A stretch of DNA of 64,000 bases from Imbricaverruca yamaguchii (lineage: Eukaryota; Arthropoda; Thecostraca; Neoverrucidae). The notes beneath the pieces were generated by a model. That model searched no databases. It worked only from the letters and a program-made list of their open reading frames with translations, and was not told where the DNA came from. The stretch covers positions 62,001-126,000 of the forward strand of contig JAOTOL010001451.1 in the NCBI GenBank assembly GCA_034440575.1, read 5' to 3'. This document shows, one piece after another, positions 11,931 through 47,300 of the stretch. Each line of letters begins with the position of its first letter. Within the stretch, counting starts at the first letter, position 1. Made by a program: the position numbers and the translations under genes.

Positions 11931-14066
11931 GGCCAGGAGTTTCACTATGTGCCATATACTATGCCTAATTTTATTATTATACGCATGTTCCATCAGCAAT
12001 AGCATTATGCTTCTCAATGATTCGCATAGCCACCACCAGCAACCAGCACATTGCAACGTCTTAACCTCAGACTTCACCTATTGGATGTTCATGTTCATCT
12101 GTTCACCTTCACGGACCTCGTTCAGCTGATGGTGCATGTATCACTTAATAAAGAAAGTAAATAAAACACCCTTTCGGCTAAACCAACTCGCAACGAATCC
12201 ATCGTGTTAATTGTTTTGCTTCACGGCCTACTCACCAATTAACGCACCACATTGCGATGAGATTGGCTGTGGAATAGCGAGGACTTGAATCTGAGTCCGA
12301 GTTGGTTGATACCCTTTGGGAACACTTCCCACCATTTCTTATCTTACTGAACCCTGTGATCCGTTCACTTCATGCCTGGATTTGTAAGTGATTTCGTTCT
12401 GAACCTTGCAACTCAAGACCACTGCACAGGATGACGAGACATCTGTGACCCTTCCGGCCGTTAGTTTCGGTCATCGGTTCCTGAAAGCTCAAGCGTAGCT
12501 TTGACCTGACTGATCGATTGAAGTCTATCTCTTGACTGAGACTTGTTTCAGCTTTGTCCGAGCAACGATTGACTTCTGATCGTGGCAATAATTCTTAGAA
12601 CACTTCACTGCCGAGCCATTGAAACGTGGTCAACCTGCACTCGACCGTCCGCTTTTTTTTACGCCAACGGCTTCTCGCTATACACTTTCAACGGCTTCTC
12701 GCTATACGCTTTGGTGACAGGTTAACCCAGCTACGGGGCAGGAAGAGCATCTCTACTTGGTGATAAAGGTAGGCAAAACCAAGGGGCAGGCGCACATCTT
12801 AACGACATCGGAGCATTGAACGCGAAGGGCATATATTTGTTAACCCGCACTCACAGCGAAGTTTCGGTACGTGTCGAAGATCAAACGTAAAACTTCGGCT
12901 AAATTCGTCCACCAGTGTGGCTGCCCGGCCCCCCGCCGTCAAGCTGGGGCCCGACGTCGACCGGTGGCCACGAAGTCCAGCAGCACTCTCCGCTGCACAC
13001 GCCGTCACGGTCACAATGGCTCGATGGCCCCAACTTTCGACAGCCGATATCTTGGACATCCGAGTTCGCGGAAATTGAAACCGGAGGCGCTGATTTCACA
13101 TTAGCCAGTGTCACGTAGCCGATGGTGTCCGAGAATGACGTTGCCATGCTCTGTGCGGAATACCGCCAGCTTCAGCCAGCCTCCCAGAATATCACCGGCT
13201 GGCTCCAGTTCTGTTTTAAGCCTAAATTGTGGACTGGAAACTCGCTTTTATAGCCACGTGTAAGTCGAAAGTGAAGAAGCGGCCGGGAAACGATAAGCCA
13301 GCTGAATCAGCATTTTCCTCCCTTTGTGGGAACAGTGAACGTTAGTGGGCTATCATCATCGCTTTTATCGCTGTGAGAAACAGCGGGAAAGCACAGGAGC
13401 ATACACGCAAAAGTTCCGGCATGGTGTTGTCGCGCGACTGCTCCTTTTAATATTGAGATCAACACGAGTACAATACGACCTCCCAGGACCTCAAAGGTAA
13501 GGCTAAACATTCGATTGCGACTGCGGTTCCAACGCGCTGACGTCAGTCTCAATCCCGAGGTATAATCACAATGTCAGAAATCTCGCTTTCCGTTTCCTCT
13601 TAGCATTCTTAGTTCTAGAAACACCACACCGAGGGGGCGGCGCTTTTGTAGCTATCCGTGGGGCCCAGTGGAGAACATCTCCCGCACCGGTCAAGATAGA
13701 GCACAGGGAAAATGATTCAGATGCAGAATTGGCAGGCGGGACCATGATATATTTGATGGTATATATTATTGATTACAAATTTACTTTTGGTGCATGATTT
13801 ATTATAGGTACATGATACGTATGATATTTAGCAGTACCTTATTTATTTCATATACCGTGCCGATCTGCCACCAATTTCCAAGTTTGATTGAATCGCAGTA
13901 ATTTTTGGTTTGCTATAGTTCGTATGGTTCACAGTACCCAGGTAATCCAAACCGAACGTCAAATGTCGAATGCCCAGCACAGAACAGCGTTTTTACCCTC
14001 GCAGTTTTGTCGATCACAGTTTGTGCGACAGTCGACACCTTTAGCTGATGCGTTACATGTTCGTGA
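11931..14066. other. No gene recognised
   Basis: Mixed-composition DNA with no coding frame I recognise. A 24-bp duplication (acggcttctcgctatacactttca) lies at about 12667-12712. Confidence 0.4.
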
Positions 14067-14157
14067 GCATGACATCACCGCCGGTGGACCATCAACGGTG
14101 CTTTAAACGCAGTAGAACACCCACTGTGCCGGCCCACGCGTGCTGGGTGGTCGATAT
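14067..14157. repeat. 99-bp satellite, left part, interrupted by a transposon
   Basis: gcatgacatcaccgcc...gtgctgggtggtcgatat matches the satellite monomers at 19031-19420. It ends with the ATAT target duplication (14154-14157) at the transposon edge. Confidence 0.9.
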
Positions 14158-14817
14158 GGTGCGGTCCACCAATACGCGTCACACCCCCCACATCGACCCA
14201 TCCCGGATTTCTTCATAAACTGGTGGACAGGGGTAATTGAGCGCCCCAAATCAAATGGTGACACTCCCATTTCGATCTAACCAACCGGACGTGCGTTATA
14301 GCCTCAGGCATTTTTGATGGTCACGATGCAAGGCTAACTTTAAATGGCCATAATTTTTGTTATAATCAACCTAATTGCATAAACAAATATATCGCTGGAT
14401 TCGTAATAGACCAAACACGTTGCAGTGCTTTATTTTTAAATTTGACAACTGTTTTCGTCACGTAGCACATCATATCGAGCGCCTGGAAAATATCCAGTTT
14501 TTACATTTGCATATTGTTGTGTAGTATGTTGTCTTTGACTACAAAATAGATTGGAGATATGTTTTTTTCTAGATTTTGTATTAAAATCAGGGTATGGAGC
14601 CATGACGTCATCAATGGCACCAGATTGTAGGCCACTCAGGGTTGAAGTCAGTTTGTTTTGTGATCTCGTAGCCTTGCAACCTCCGATGACCTCGGTGACC
14701 TTATCTTATCTGCGTTTTACTTCCATGAACTTGACTGATCTTTGGTGACCTCCTAGGGATCATTGAAGCAGACTTGAGCTTTGACATTTAATGACTTATA
14801 GGGGAGGAGGGAGATTA
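14158..14817 (+). repeat. Left terminal inverted repeat of the 4.9-kb transposon
   Basis: Pairs with 18339-19026 in inverted orientation, from ggtgcggtccaccaatacg to the inner block ggagggagatta. Confidence 0.88.
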
Positions 14818-14964
14818 CTGGCGTTATTTTGAATGCTGAATTCGGATTCAGATACAAAAGTATTCCCTCAAGGCTTGGAGTTTTGCAATTTAGGTAAATC
14901 TCTAATTTGATTCCAAAGATTAACGTGTGACCTTGACCTAACATGTGACCTTGTCTCCGTTACA

Positions 14965-17900
14965 GTGAATTATAGTTGCGATAGAGCTGCACAGATGCTA
15001 AAACGAGAGTACCGAAACTATTGTGCAGATCCTTATGCTGTACACAACGTCCAGCGTCGGAAAACTGTTCAGTTAGTGCCAGCTTCTTTAGTAAGTGCCG
15101 TGCAAGATCGTCATATTGAGAAGAGTACTTACTTGTGTCTAACATGCCGGAAGAGATTGATAAAGGACTTCAAGAGCTTGCCGCCGGAGGCGGCTCAAGA
15201 AGCCTCTGCGCCAGCTTCGTCAGACTTATCTCAATATGATTCAACGTCAATAAGCAGCTCATCGCAGTGCGATGTCGACACACCAGCGAGACGACAGATC
15301 TACAAGGAAGATACTGAAGAAGTCCTGAAGGTTCTCCGACAGACGCCGATCCGGACAAGTGCTAGGCGTATAAGAATACATTTTCCTCATGTAAATATCC
15401 TGTATTATGTGCATTACCATCATCAGACATCCTTTTGAAGCTGATATGCATACAGATTATATGAATTACATTTCGGTTATAAAAGGGAAACCACCATTAA
15501 AGAAAAAAATGTTCCATTGCACTCAGTCCGCCGGGTCTAATAGTTTCGGGTTTCACAATGGAGAAAATGCATGTTGTTCCGATCACCACAACATTGACCT
15601 TGGGCGAGCGACAAATGTTCCCAGGTTCCATCATGTATGCAGGTATATTTACTACGTCAGTTCTTCGAGGACACAGTTTTGATCGCGTCCGAAAACATCA
15701 AATTGACATTTCGTAAACTATGGTCTTTTTGACGAGTGGATTATCGCAAGCACAGAACCAGACGAAAGGAAGGCGCAAATTTAGGGAAGCTACAAGGTTG
15801 ATGAAAAGGAAGCTGTGAACTTCCCTGGGTGTGGCAATCCCAACCCCTGGCGCCACTCCAGAGAAAAGCAGGCGGTCAGATACTGACATAAAACTGGAGC
15901 GGTGAGTGTCATGCCATGCATGTGTTGCAATTGTTGTATTTGGTGCTTCGGTAGTGTCCGAAATGAGGCCGAATGAACTTTGAAATGAAATTGGAGCATT
16001 GCTGCATAAGACGCGCTATAGCTCACCGAAGGTGATATGAGAATCTGTCGATTATATACACAGCTAGAGAGGCTACCGATATCGCGGCCTCTCCCCCTTA
16101 AAGGGAAAAAACGTAATTAATGAGCAACTGGGCTGAGGGTATTGTCAATAACATTTATATTTAGCAATATTGTTCTCACCATTATTATTCATATAATTTT
16201 GCACTTGCTGAACAATGTTTATGGTACTTACCAGTTTCCCCGTGAAGGTCCACTAAAGCGCAATTTAGTTACCACTTCCGTAACTTAGCCACCTAAATAG
16301 ATAAATACAATATCACGTGAAGTGCCCTTGCCATGCTTAAAAAAAATAAAGGAAATATTGAGAGAAAAAAATGGTGTATTTCAGATACCACAAGCTGTTG
16401 CAACGATTGAAAGCCGAGTACGATCGTAGTGATGACTATCGACGGAGACTTCAAATCCTCACACTATCTCCGTTGTCTATACGCCAAACTGCATCCTACT
16501 TCGGGGCGAGCTTGCACATGGCCAGGAAAAACCGCAAGCTTGCTAACGAACGTGGTCTTTTCCCAGAAATAAGGAAAGGGGGAGGGGTACAAGGATTACA
16601 CTAGATGTCAGAGAGAGGGTGGTAGCATTCTATGCGTCAGAGATGTCAGTAGGATGTGTCCTGGTGCAAACGACTATGTAGTCGTGCGTAACGCAGATGG
16701 CGCAAAGGAAAATATGCAAAAACGCTTAATTCTCGGTACCATAAAAGAAATATATCAACTATGCAATGATGACCCCAACAATCCGAAATTGGGATTTTCT
16801 TCATTTTGCACACTTCGGCCGCGACATTATGTTAGCTGGAAGTAGCGGTACGCACAGCGTGTGTGTGTACCACGAGAATGTCAAGCTAATGGTAGATTCA
16901 TACGGAATTCCGGGTCTCACATACCGCGATCTAATCAACCACGCCGTATGTGACAGCAGTGATCCCGACTGTGTGATGCACCGGTATAACGACTGTCCGG
17001 GGGAAGAGGGTGTGTTGGGATTTTTGAGACTCGTACATGATGACGGTCACAAAAACAACCGCGAAGACGGAGTTGACATTGACGACAATGACGACGGCGA
17101 CGACGGTGATGATATTGGCGTGGATGATGATTCAGGGCATGATGATGCTGACAGTGATAAAGAACATCGGTTTAAGCAATGGGTCAGCACGGATCGGTGC
17201 AATCTAATTGACGTCGTTCAGACTCGAGGTGAATTTCTACAGAGTTTAAGCAGTGCGGTCGTAAAACTGACCAAACATCTTTACGTGTCGGCTAACCAGA
17301 GCAAAACACTTGCATACCTCAAGGAATCACTTCCTCCTGGGGAAGCAGTGGTTGCAGGAGATTTTTCGGAAAATTGTAATTTTGTTATCCAGGACGAGGT
17401 TCAGAGTTACCATTGGGATGTGGGACAATGCACCATACACCCATTCAGCTCCTATTGGCGAGAGGACAATGTTACGGTCCATCAGAGCTTTGGCGTCGTG
17501 TCAAACTCGGTAAAACATAACGCGACTGCTGTTCATGCCTTTTTTAAGAAGAAAAACTAATCCCGGAACTGAAGACTCGGATCCCCAATCTGTCTAAAAT
17601 TCATTACTTTTCTGATGGTTGAGCGGGACAATACAAAAATCGTTTCAACTTTATTAACATCTGCCAGCACGAGATAGACTTTGGATTAAAATGTGACTGG
17701 CAGTTCTTTAGAACAGCTCATGGGAAGCTCGTGTGACGGCATCGGCGGCACAATGAAACGGGCGACTGCGAGAGAAAGTCTCTGCCGTCCGCGCGCACAT
17801 CAGATCACGACAGCCTCAGAAGCGTCCACCTTCCTGGCCGAAAAATTTCAAACATCATTTATCTCTTTGTTCGTTAGCCAAGTCCACATCGAATCCACAT

Positions 17901-18070
17901 CTCATGATCTAAAGACCCGCTTCGCCAAAGCTCTGACGGTTCAGGGAACACAGTCTCTGCACTGCTTCGTGCCGGTAAATACTACCACCATGAGTGTGGT
18001 CGAACTGTCGGGCGAACACGGGTCCTCACCTCAATGTCTGCCGTTGAATGATGGATCAGTGTCTAGGTAG
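14965..18070 (+). pseudogene. Broken transposase-like gene inside the 4.9-kb transposon
   Basis: Several plus-strand pieces make one degraded protein. Piece 1 (about 14965-15391, after acceptor-like ccgttacag) has a Cys motif, YLCLTCRKRL. Piece 2 (after tggtgtatttcag at 16371-16384) reads KLLQRLKAEY...ILTLSP...YFGASLHMARKNRKL. Piece 3 (16654-16845) has MCPGANDYVV...MQKRLILGTIKEIYQL. Piece 4 (16766-17560) has LAGSSGTHSVCVYHENVKLM, an Asp-rich insert, VVAGDFSENCNF and HQSFGVVSN. Piece 5 (17561-18070) has HYFSDG, QYKNRFNF and SCDGIGGTMKR. Invertebrate transposon-type proteins with the same SGTHxVCV...GDFSENYxF...FSDG..xQYKN...DGxGGTxKR order are known to me, with Asp residues suggesting a DDE-type nuclease. 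Frame changes near 16650, 16800, 17555 and 17710 and a TGA at 17620-17622 break it. Confidence 0.75.
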
Positions 18071-18338
18071 CCACTTCAGTGAAGCATGTATTCATAGAAC
18101 AATACATTGCACCTGTCACCAAACCTGTCTGTATACAGACCAGTGTATGCTTTCCGGTATACCCACATACACAACGACCACCAAAAATATGGGCGAGATC
18201 TGCCGTTGTTCTTCCAGCCATAACGATCTGTTACTAATGACTAAATATCTGGGATGCGGACGTCTAATGGACTTGACTATTAGCGTTGCTCAAACGATTG
18301 AATATGCCACTTAATTTGAATTGAGCACAAAAAAAACT

Positions 18339-19026
18339 ATAATCTCCCTTCTCCCGTCAATAAATGCTAAGGGTCAAGTCTTTGCTTAAATGACCCCTAG
18401 AAGGTCACCAAAGGTCAGTCAAGTTCATTAAAGTAAAATGGATATCAGATAAGGTCACCCGAGGTCATCGGAGGTTGCAAGGCTACGAGATCACGAATCA
18501 AACTGACTTCAACCCTGAGTGGCCTACAATCGGGTGCCATTGATGACGTCAGCGCTCCATATTCTGATTTTTACTACAAAATCTAGAAAAACATATCTCC
18601 AATGTCTTTTGTAGTCAAAGACAACATACTACACAATATAAAAATGTAAAAACTGGATATTTTCCATGTGCTCGATATGTGTCACGTGACCTAAGGTTAC
18701 GTGACCAAAAAAAAGAAGAAATTGTCAAATTTAAAAATAAAGCACTGGAACGTGATCTTTGGTCTATTACGAATCCAGCGATATATTTGTTTATGCAATT
18801 ACGTGGATTATAACAGAAGTTACGGCCATTTAAAGTTAACCCTGCATCGTGACAATCAAAAAGTGCATGAGGCTATAACGCACGTGCGGTTGGTCAGACC
18901 GAAATGGGAGTGTCACCATTGGATTCGGGGCGCTGAATTACCCCTGTCCACCAATTTAAGAAGAAATCCGAGATGGGTCGGTGTTATTTTGCACCCCAGG
19001 TGTGACGCGTATTGGTGGACCGCACC
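18339..19026 (-). repeat. Right terminal inverted repeat of the 4.9-kb transposon
   Basis: Reverse-complement partner of 14158-14817. Slightly longer through small insertions, including an A-rich tract near 18704-18720. Confidence 0.88.
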
Positions 19027-19420
19027 ATATATGATCATCAGCATGACATCACCGCCTCTGGACCGTCAGCGGTCGCTTTACACGCAGTAGAACACCCACG
19101 GTACCGGCCCACGCGTGCTGGGTGGTCGATATATGATCATCAGCACATCACCGCCTCTGGACCGTCAGCGGTCGCTTTACACGCAGTAGAACACCCACGG
19201 TACCGGCCCACGCGTGCTGGGTGGTCGATATATGATCATCAGCACATCACCGCCTCTGGACCGTCAGCGGTCGCTTTACACGCAGTAGAACACCCACGGT
19301 ACCGGCCCACGCGTGCTGGGTGGTCGATATATGATCATCAGCACATCACCGCCTGTGGACCATCAGCGGTCGCTTTACACGCAGTAGAACACCCACGGTA
19401 CCGGCCCACGCGTGCTGCAT
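19027..19420. repeat. 99-bp satellite, about 4 monomers
   Basis: gatcatcagca recurs at 19033, 19135, 19234 and 19333; the first spacing is 102 bp (three extra bases, tga) and the others are exactly 99 bp. Monomers contain the near-palindrome gaccgtcagcggtc and end gtgctgggtggtcgatat. The period is 33 codons, so an open frame through the array is an artefact. Confidence 0.95.
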
Positions 19421-20770
19421 CGCCGCAGGCAAGGGTCGACAAGCAACGCGACCACCCTCAACCTTGACGACATGCATCAGCGACGTGTACAACCACCAGA
19501 AATGCAACATGAGGACACCCCGGTGACTTTGTAAAAGACGTTTTTGAGGCGATTGCCGGTGTTTGTGAGTTATCATGGCAATTACACCAATGTGCAACAA
19601 ATATCAGTCATCGTAATTCCAAGCTGTCCTACACGATACGCAGAGCAATTTTATACATTAAAACGACCTTCCCTTGCGTTGCGTGACTTCGCAAACTCGC
19701 ATGGCCTCTGACCTCGTGAAATCGAATGATTTCCTTTCTGAATGGTGAGAACGAAACAAGTAAGTCGCTATGTGCCATTTCCAAAACTCTACTAGTACGT
19801 GGACTAAATGCGATACACCATTCGGGAAATATTCGCAATTGTTTGACCCCGTGATTTTATAGGTGACCTTAAAGAGGTATCGAGGAGTGCTTTGAGATGA
19901 GACATATCCACCATGCTCATCCACGTTTCCACTTGCCTAATCCGTTCGAGAGATGCAGAGGTACGAGATATAGATACAGGTACTTATACACAGATATTCT
20001 TAAGCCGGGGAGATGTTTCTCTTGTCACAGAGGTCAATGTAAGTCAGAGGGTCTTTCAACATTCGAAACTGGCGATCTAAAATCGGAGAGGAGCCATTTC
20101 TTGTCAGATAATGAGGGTCATCTAAGCCATTGGGGTCCTCTGAAGTAGGCCAGGTCATTTAAAGCTAGAGAGTGGTCGACAAAAGTTGGAGACCGGTGGG
20201 TGGGGTGGGGTGGGGGGTGGGGGGCTATTGATCTATTCAGGGCCGTGTTAGTTTGCCGAGAGGCGATGGATGTCACTTTTCTAGCTTGATTCGTTGAGGG
20301 CAGATGGCTTTTGGTGATCAAAGGGCCACTTTAATGCACGTCCATAAATGTAACAGTTAAGCGTTGGCCTGATTGGTGGGGGAGGGGAAGTGGCAAACCA
20401 ATAATTGAGGGATAGTGTCCCCTTCCTGGCGTACGCGAAGCAGGCCCCTGCGAGAGGCCGTCCGAAGTCGACAGGGGCTATTGAACTCCACGCGCCGTGT
20501 GCTCGGAGGTCGCCACCAGAGTCGGGGAGGGAATGTCTAAATTAGGTACACATTTAGTCGGACAAAGGCTGCAATCGCCATGACAGTGGACATATGAGAC
20601 GGATGAGCGCTGGATTAATCCTGAGTGATTGCCTGAGTTCGTATGGTGTCGTCTTATTCAAAGCACTATGATAGGTATTATATTTTAAGTTGAAGACTTA
20701 ACCTTCAGTTGCAGTCAGAGCCACCTAAAGTCGTAAATGCGTCGTTGTCGTTGTTGTTGCTCACCGTCAC
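19421..20770. other. No gene recognised
   Basis: No coding frame I recognise. It includes a short G-rich run near 20196-20223. Confidence 0.4.
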
Positions 20771-21170
20771 CCGAGACATGAGAGCGCCACGTGTCGGGGT
20801 TCGCGGTCAGCCGAGCCATGAGAGCGCCACGTGTCGGGGTTCGCGGTCAGCCGAGCCATGAGAGCGCCACGTGTCGGGGTTCGCGGTCAGCCGAGCCATG
20901 AGAGCGCCACGTGTCGGGGTTCGCGGTCAGCCGAGCCATGAGAGCGCCACGTATCTGGGTTCGCGGTCATCCGAGCCATGAGAGCGCCACGTGTCGGGGT
21001 TCGCGGTCAGCCGAGCCATGAGAGCGCCACGTGTCGGGGTTCGCGGTCAGCCGAGCCATGAGAGCGCCACGTATCTGGGTTCGCGGTCAGCCGAGCCGTG
21101 AGAGCGCCACGTGTCGGGGTTCGCGGTCATCCGAGCCATGAGAGCGCCACGTGTCGGGGTTCACTGTCAT
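20771..21170. repeat. 40-bp minisatellite, exactly 10 copies
   Basis: The unit ccgagccatgagagcgccac plus gtgtcggggttcgcggtcag repeats ten times without spacers. Variants gtatctggg occur in two units and ggtcat for ggtcag in others. It lies about 390 bp beyond the DHX16 stop codon and could be in its 3' untranslated or flanking sequence. Confidence 0.96.
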
Positions 21171-21560
21171 CCAGGCCATGTGTGAAGTGAGGCAGGCGCT
21201 GCACCTAGTCGGACAGGGACCACCCGAAATCGAAGAGGGATCGTAGGTGGCAATACACCGTATCAAGCAAAACAGCTGGCGCCTGAGCTCGGCGAGAAGA
21301 AGTCTGAATTCTGAGAGCCAGACCCCAACGGAGTTTTGCTGGGCATAATCCCTGCCACGACCGTCCAGATTCTATCCAACGTCACACACATTTCGCATTA
21401 CCAAATTTCGATGACATTTTCATGAGTCTTTGCACTGTACATTACTATATTAGCAATACCCAGCATGACAAGAACTTTTCATGATGAAGACGACACATTG
21501 TAAGCATTATGAACACTTGATGATCGTGAGCAATGACCACCCACCCGCGTCCCTCCATCA

Positions 21561-44178
<22,618 letters not shown>

Positions 44179-44340
44179 GGCGGCGGCCGGCCGGCGACTC
44201 TGGGGAGCACCGCCTGGTCAGTCGCCAGCTCATCAGGGAGTCTGACCAATGCCCAACATAACCGCCACCTCACATACATGCCTGGGAAGCAGCAAGGTGG
44301 CGTCAGATTAAGGCTGTGTGACATGATATATACAGTGCTA
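44179..44340 (-). promoter_or_regulatory. DHX16: Region upstream of the DHX16 start codon
   Basis: The 80 bp next to the start codon are GC-rich, and composition then falls sharply to AT-rich. No TATA box is evident. Transcription start and any 5' untranslated exon are not determined; this is a positional inference. Confidence 0.3.
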
Positions 44341-47300
44341 GTCTCACCACTTGATTGATATGCTACATCTACATTTTAATGCTTCATTTAAAGTGATTCA
44401 CACATTTGCACACACACAATCAACCCAAAATAATGTGCTGTGCTGGAGGCAGCAGTAAAGAAGCTAATGTGTGTCACTATTGTTATGCTAGAGCATCAAA
44501 ATGTTGGCAATTCCAAAGAAAAGTGAAAATGTACAGATTTCACACCAGGTGTGATATATAGTCAGTATACAAGAAATAGACCTCAGTCTTGCTTCATTAT
44601 TTATCACAGATACTGACTGCCTTGATAAAGAAGTGGCCCTTCCCCTTCACATGTGCCTATATTCTTAGCTTGTTAAAAACCACAGGTGTGCATAGATAAC
44701 TCAACCGGCACATTATTAAAAATAGTCTGAACTCAATGGTACATGCAAAAAAAAAGTTTTTCCTTTCTTCCTCTTTTTAGAATTTAGTCTGAATTCTTGC
44801 TGGGGCAGCTTTATGAACCAGGTTCTATTGCTAAGCAGAGCTTGTTGCATGAACCCTGACCACACCATCCAATCAAGGAATTCCAACTCGATGACAGAAT
44901 TTTTACTTTAAAATTTAAAGTCTCATCAATGCACTTAGATGGCCACCCCAGTACCTCATCCCTGGACTTATCAGGCCAGTTGCCAGTTGACCCTCCCAGC
45001 CAGGAGCTAATGATCTCCCAGAAGAACATAAGATTCTTGTATGACCCATTAAACTGCTAGGTCATATAGCATTGCCACCCTCTCGTATGCTAGTTGGTCA
45101 CAGGTGGACTCAGTAATGCTGTCAGTTGTGAGATTCAAACCCACAATCTGGCAATCAAGGCTGATTCTGCCCCTCCAAATGATCTCAAAATTTACCCTCG
45201 GTAACATGCAGCTTGCAAACATGTGTAGTAGGCACTGTATGTTGCTGATCGATATGACATGAGGTTATCAGAGAGGTGAGGCTGGGAAAGGTGTGGTGCT
45301 GATTTAGTTGCTGTATTAACCACCCAAATGTGCTAGCATAGTGAATCTCTTGAGCACCACATCCTAAAGGCTAGCAAGTTCTGAATACACCAGCAGGTAG
45401 GCATCGCTTCTAGCTAGTACTGAAAAAAAATGGGAAATCCATAAAATCATTTCAGGTGAACTCAGAAAATGTGGCACATGACTTAGTTTTCCATATTTCT
45501 CAATTGTTGTGATTTTCATTCTTGTAATTTCTGAAGTTGTTTCAATTGTTCCTGGATTATCAGCCCATCTCCAAAAGGTACTTGCACTGGCATCTACTGT
45601 CACACTGACCACAGCACAACCAGACCAGCCACACTGCTGACTGCCTGCCCCACACAGATAATATCTCATTGAAAGTGTCATGCTTTGCAGTCTGGGAGAC
45701 TAGCGGGTAGGAAATAGGGGTATTCTTTATGTATTGCCTCTCACACTTTCTTTATCTCAGCAATGTATCCAAGCCATCATCAGCTGACTGCCAGTCAGCT
45801 GTAGGTGACATCACCCAAACATACCAAGATCCACCCTCCAGATGGGTGCACTGAAGGACCCAAGGGCATCACCAGGAATATTTTTAAGGGTTAGGTTTAG
45901 TTAGGTTAGTGTTAGGTTATGTTTGGTTTTCACCCCTTAGAAATATTCCCGGTGATGCCATGAGGTCATTCATCACATGGCTGAAGGTGTGTCTGTACAT
46001 TTCAGTAATGTCACCAACAGCTGATTGGCAGTCAGCTGATGATGACTCAGATGCATTGTTTACATCAGTCAGTTTTACAGCTGAAATTTGCTCACAGGTC
46101 CCAGGTCTCAGGAAAAAGACCTGCAATGAGATAGATGGAGAAGACCTGGCATAATGATCAGCATACATTAAAAGCAACCAGCAAATATAATCATCACATC
46201 AGTTTTAATAATGGTTAGGTTTTACTGTATAGGTTTTATAGGTTATAAAACATATATAGGTTATAAAACCTATAAAGCCTAATTTTATAGGTAATAATTA
46301 TGTAAGTTTTACTGTTGACAATGCTGAGATAAGTAAAATTAAACTTACAAAGAACAGTAAATTGCAATATGCTTTCTGATTTATGTGGAGACTAGACTCA
46401 GCTCTACCGTATATGGCAGCCGATGAATGAATGCCAGAGCAAATTGGCACTATGGTTAAATTAGCAAAGGATGTGGTTGTAAGCCAACCTCCTGAGCAAC
46501 AGCAGACAAAATATAAACAAAAGTATGCTTAATTGATGCCAACCAAGTTTATCAATTAATACCTGATACTCCTGACATGCTCACACAGCACAACTAGTAA
46601 ATATACACAACACACCCCATGAGTAGGATGCACATGCACCAACTAATTAGTTACTTGCCATCTATTGGGATATAGGTTTCAGAATATTAAATGGTTTATG
46701 GAAAATTATACTAAAGAGATCCATTTAAAATTGCTTGATTCTCACCATGAAGAACAATTTTTTCCAATGAAAAAGCTGAGAAAATTGATTGAAACAAATT
46801 CTTATCAATATTAAAAGCTCTTCAATGTACTTGTTTAGTCCATGTCTGGAATATTTAGTTGAAGGGAGGAATAACTTGGAAGGCTCAAAAGCTAGTAGAC
46901 AAGAGGGCAAATTGCCACTGTAAAACCGACTAAAAAGTGTGAGGGACTATACATGAAGATTACCAGAAATAGGTACATAATTCATAATGTAAAGTCAAAC
47001 AAAAGCATAACCAAAACTAACCTAACCAAGTCTAGCCTGACCTTTTTTTTACCAAAAAAAAAGTTGTTTTAGATTGAACTGCCTCTACTGTCAACACTTT
47101 CAAGAAAAAGCGTGCATGCCCTCTTAAGCATGAAGAAGAAAACTTATGGGATCTATCATCTTTGGCATCATTCTTACCGGGTTTAGTATTTTATCAGCCT
47201 GTGATTTATCTGTTGCAATCTGAAGGAAAAATTGTCATCTGCAATCACAACCAGCAAAAAAAATGACTATTCCATTGAAAAACTGCATAAGCCATAACGT
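44340..47300. other. AT-rich DNA, no gene recognised
   Basis: No coding frame I recognise. It contains the foldback at 45758-46070 and small AT palindromes near 46225-46300 (ggttataaaac.../ataggttataaaacctat). Confidence 0.45.
45758..46070. repeat. Foldback inverted repeat, arms about 140 bp
   Basis: atcatcagctgactgccagt (45777) has its complement at about 46020-46045, and gcatcaccaggaatattttt (45867) has its complement at 45939-45960. The arms are imperfect; the short spacer is rich in ttaggtt units. Confidence 0.82.

Larger units (their letters stand above)
14158..19026. mobile_element. DNA transposon with ~660-690-bp terminal inverted repeats and ATAT target duplication
   Basis: The ends are GGTGCGGTCCACCAATACGC at 14158 and its reverse complement ending at 19026. 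The two arms (14158-14817 and 18339-19026) align over most of their length with substitutions and small indels. The flanks are ATAT at 14154-14157 and 19027-19030. Removing the element and one ATAT restores the ggtcgatatatgatc found in intact neighbouring satellite monomers, which proves the borders and a 4-bp duplication. The interior carries a broken transposase gene. A 4-bp duplication and long inverted repeats fit Sola-like elements, but that class assignment is inference. Confidence 0.9.

Noticed and set aside
20771..21170. CRISPR-like array
   Set aside because: Units are contiguous 40-mers with no spacers, in a eukaryotic genome; it is a minisatellite.
45890..45930. Telomere-type TTAGG repeats
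   Set aside because: Only a few irregular ttaggtt units in the foldback spacer, not a TTAGG array.
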